NCBI RefSeq assembly: GCF_017877055.1
Contig: NZ_JAGIPG010000001.1
Location: forward strand, 1,178,001-1,242,000
DNA length: 64,000 bases
DNA from: Neorhizobium galegae
GTDB taxonomy: Bacteria; Pseudomonadota; Alphaproteobacteria; Rhizobiales; Rhizobiaceae
Direction of reading: 5' to 3'
The translations under genes were made by a program, and so were the position numbers. Shown here piece after piece: positions 62,594-64,000 of this stretch; positions within the stretch are counted from its first letter, which is position 1, and each line of letters starts with the position of its first letter. The notes under the pieces were generated by a model. That model was given only the letters and a program-made list of their open reading frames with translations, was not told where the DNA came from and ran no database searches.

Positions 62594-63211
62594 TCAATTC
62601 AAAGTCTGCTCGGCGGCGAGCGCCATGAGCAATTTTGCTGTTTCAACCGAATCGCGATGGACGATGCAATGCTGCCATCCGACTTCGCGAGCCGACAAAA
62701 CATTTTCCTCTATGTCGTCGATGAAGAAGACGTCCTTTTCCGAACATCCTTCCGCCTGCGATACTGCCTCGAAGATCATGCGGTCCGGTTTCTCAAGGCC
62801 CATTTCATGGGAAAGGTATTCGCGGTCGAAATAACCGGCGCCCAGAAGCTTCTCGCTTATATGGCGCCAATGGATCGCCTGATTGTTGCTAAGGCAAACG
62901 ACGCGATGGTTTTCCCGGAGCTTGCGGACAAACTCGATGAATTCGTGAAAACCTTCGGCGACATAGGCATGTTCGGCTTCGTAGATGCTTTCGTGCGGCA
63001 CATCGAATACCCTGGCCAGCGCCTGCACGTAGTCGGGTTCGGTCGATCGCCCCAGCCGGAAATCCCGGAAGACCGCTTCCGGAACGTCACCGTAACGCAG
63101 GGAAGGGCCTGCACTGCCAGCCTTGGATACCGCCTGGTCACGGGAAGCCGGATCGAGCTTCACGAATACTCCGCCAATATCAAAAATGAAGAGTTTTTCG
63201 CGTTTCTTCAT
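62594..63211 (-). CDS. HAD-superfamily hydrolase (YihX-like phosphatase)
   Basis: A 205-residue HAD-IA enzyme: motif I FIFDIGGVFV (nucleophile Asp), motif II CLSNNQ, motif III Lys in LEKPDRMIF and motif IV FIDDIEEN. YihX-like enzymes dephosphorylate sugar phosphates. ATG 63211 is used where homology begins. As first gene of the sugar ABC operon, it may act on the imported sugar after phosphorylation. Confidence 0.88.
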   Translation of the reverse strand: MKKREKLFIFDIGGVFVKLDPASRDQAVSKAGSAGPSLRYGDVPEAVFRDFRLGRSTEPDYVQALARVFDVPHESIYEAEHAYVAEGFHEFIEFVRKLRENHRVVCLSNNQAIHWRHISEKLLGAGYFDREYLSHEMGLEKPDRMIFEAVSQAEGCSEKDVFFIDDIEENVLSAREVGWQHCIVHRDSVETAKLLMALAAEQTLN

Positions 63212-63806
63212 GAGCCGGTTCCAGCACCACTCCCTCACCCTTGAGCGTTAACAACCTATTAGATAATTCCGCCCTGTCAATTAAGTATGGAATTTTTTAT
63301 TCGTACCGAATGTTTTCAACAGGCTGGCGTGGCCTTCGCTCAATTTCGATGGCGGGTCTGCTGTGGGCATGGGTGCGGGATGTCGTGAACCACAAGCGGT
63401 AAGGTCTAGAAATGCGCCTCATTTGGGAATGCGCCGGTCATGCCACGGCAGCAATGCCGCGAAGCGGAATGGAATATAAAATTCTTAATATCGTTTATGC
63501 TGGGAATTTTCTATCGAAGCTGTTTTCGGCGACTGGGACTGCCGATCGAACGAGCGACGGGAAGATCCCTATCGTCCGGCGATTGATATCATCGTGGCAG
63601 GCGGTTGATTGTGTTGGAGTGCGCGCAGCTCGAGCCCCAAGGGGGAAACGCTGCTTCTCTGCAAGGTCGGCAGCATCAACGCCGCGGTCCTCTTCCGCAA
63701 GCGGGTCACGGTAGGGCAGGGGCGAGGAGATACCCTGAGCTACCCGATCGCCTGTATCTCCAGGCGATCGGAAGGCGGCTTGATAGCGGCTTGATCGAGG
63801 CGGCTG
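63212..63806. other. Intergenic region between the HAD gene and the FrcA-like gene
   Basis: No supported gene; the left 250 bp are AT-rich. On the minus strand a -35-like TTGACA (63280-63275) sits upstream of the HAD gene. Short plus-strand frames lack recognisable domains. A perfect hairpin (63744-63771) is listed separately. Confidence 0.5.
63744..63771 (-). terminator. Hairpin after the FrcA-like gene
   Basis: CCGATCGCCTG and CAGGCGATCGG, perfect 11-bp arms around a 6-nt loop, 36 bp beyond the stop of the partial ATPase gene. No T tract, so termination strength is uncertain. Confidence 0.5.
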
Positions 63807-64000
63807 TTACGCCGCGACCGGCTGGGCAGGCGCCTTGGCGCCGGTCATGAAGGCGACCGCGTCGGACATCGTGTATTCCTTCGGATCGATCACGGTCAGC
63901 CGTCGTCCCAGCCGATGAATATGAATGCGGTCGGCGACTTCGAACACGTGCGGCATGTTGTGCGAGATGAGCACGATCGGGATGCCGCGCGAGCGCACGT
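63807..64000 (-). CDS. Sugar ABC ATPase (FrcA-like), 3' end only
   Basis: The gene runs off the right edge; only the last 63 codons are seen. The segment GIPIVLISHNMPHVFEVADRIHIHRLGRR contains the H-loop (SHNMPHVFEVADR) and is nearly diagnostic for the fructose-type FrcA ATPases of Rhizobiaceae, as is MSDAVAFMTGAK. The GTG at 63998 is an internal codon. Confidence 0.85.
   Translation of the reverse strand, partial: VRSRGIPIVLISHNMPHVFEVADRIHIHRLGRRLTVIDPKEYTMSDAVAFMTGAKAPAQPVAA

Noticed and set aside
63412-63850. Plus-strand frames in the last intergenic region
   Set aside because: No ribosome binding site, no domain, and they cross the perfect hairpin at 63744.

Overview
The window reads as a high-GC chromosome or chromid segment from a member of the Rhizobiaceae (Rhizobium/Agrobacterium/Neorhizobium type). 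The basis is a set of lineage-typical genes and elements: minCDE in one operon, NadQ-controlled nadABC, DUF982 and DUF1127 small proteins, a 'cuckoo' (CCUCCUCCC) small-RNA block downstream of DUF1127, FrcA-like and UgpC-like ABC ATPases, mosaic palindromic intergenic repeats, and many ATGA-type overlaps with GTG or TTG starts. In this family minCDE usually sits on a secondary replicon, so a chromid is likely but not proven. No insertion sequence, phage, CRISPR array or plasmid replication gene was seen.

Layout. 1-5.1 kb: arsenic/metalloid resistance (partial ArsR, two unrelated arsenate reductases, an AqpS-type aquaglyceroporin, a second ArsR, a flavoprotein with a cysteine-rich tail, and an MFS exporter). 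5.2-9.8 kb: caa3-type cytochrome oxidase operon with fused subunits I+III and a CtaG-like assembly factor, behind a textbook general-stress (EcfG) promoter. 10-12.1 kb: hybrid histidine kinase. 12.1-15.6 kb: dTDP-L-rhamnose genes rfbCBDA. 15.9-21.8 kb: tRNA-Gln, a bifunctional penicillin-binding protein, DUF982, ornithine cyclodeaminase, an orphan BrnA-like antitoxin, Dps and DUF1127. 21.99-22.15 kb: four CCUCCUCCC hairpins, the last doubling as the terminator. 22.6-24.4 kb: minCDE.

24.6-33.5 kb: a LysR-headed catabolic/uptake unit (acyl-CoA synthetase, creatininase-family amidohydrolase, CocE-type esterase/peptidase, PotA-type ABC transporter with a fused permease), substrate unknown. 33.5-35.5 kb: a TPP riboswitch in front of thiXY. 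35.6-39.9 kb: nadQ and nadABC with two matched operator copies. 40-45 kb: M20 peptidase, adenine deaminase, ferredoxin and an amidohydrolase. 45.1-52.3 kb: a second catabolic unit (LysR, enoyl-CoA hydratase, family III CoA-transferase, FAD oxidoreductase, Tau/Ssu-type ABC transporter), substrate unknown.

53.1-57.8 kb is the most unusual locus. A SARP/BTAD-type activator is followed on the same strand by a 51-residue peptide gene, a YcaO enzyme, a TfuA protein and an 82-residue unknown protein, the last three translationally overlapped. This is the architecture of a minimal RiPP (ribosomal, post-translationally modified peptide) cluster. The peptide gene and ycaO share an identical 12-bp promoter element, and a strong hairpin separates them. 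The remainder (58.1-64 kb) holds a 49-residue membrane protein, a carbohydrate ABC transporter operon headed by a HAD phosphatase, and the 3' end of an FrcA-like ATPase gene.
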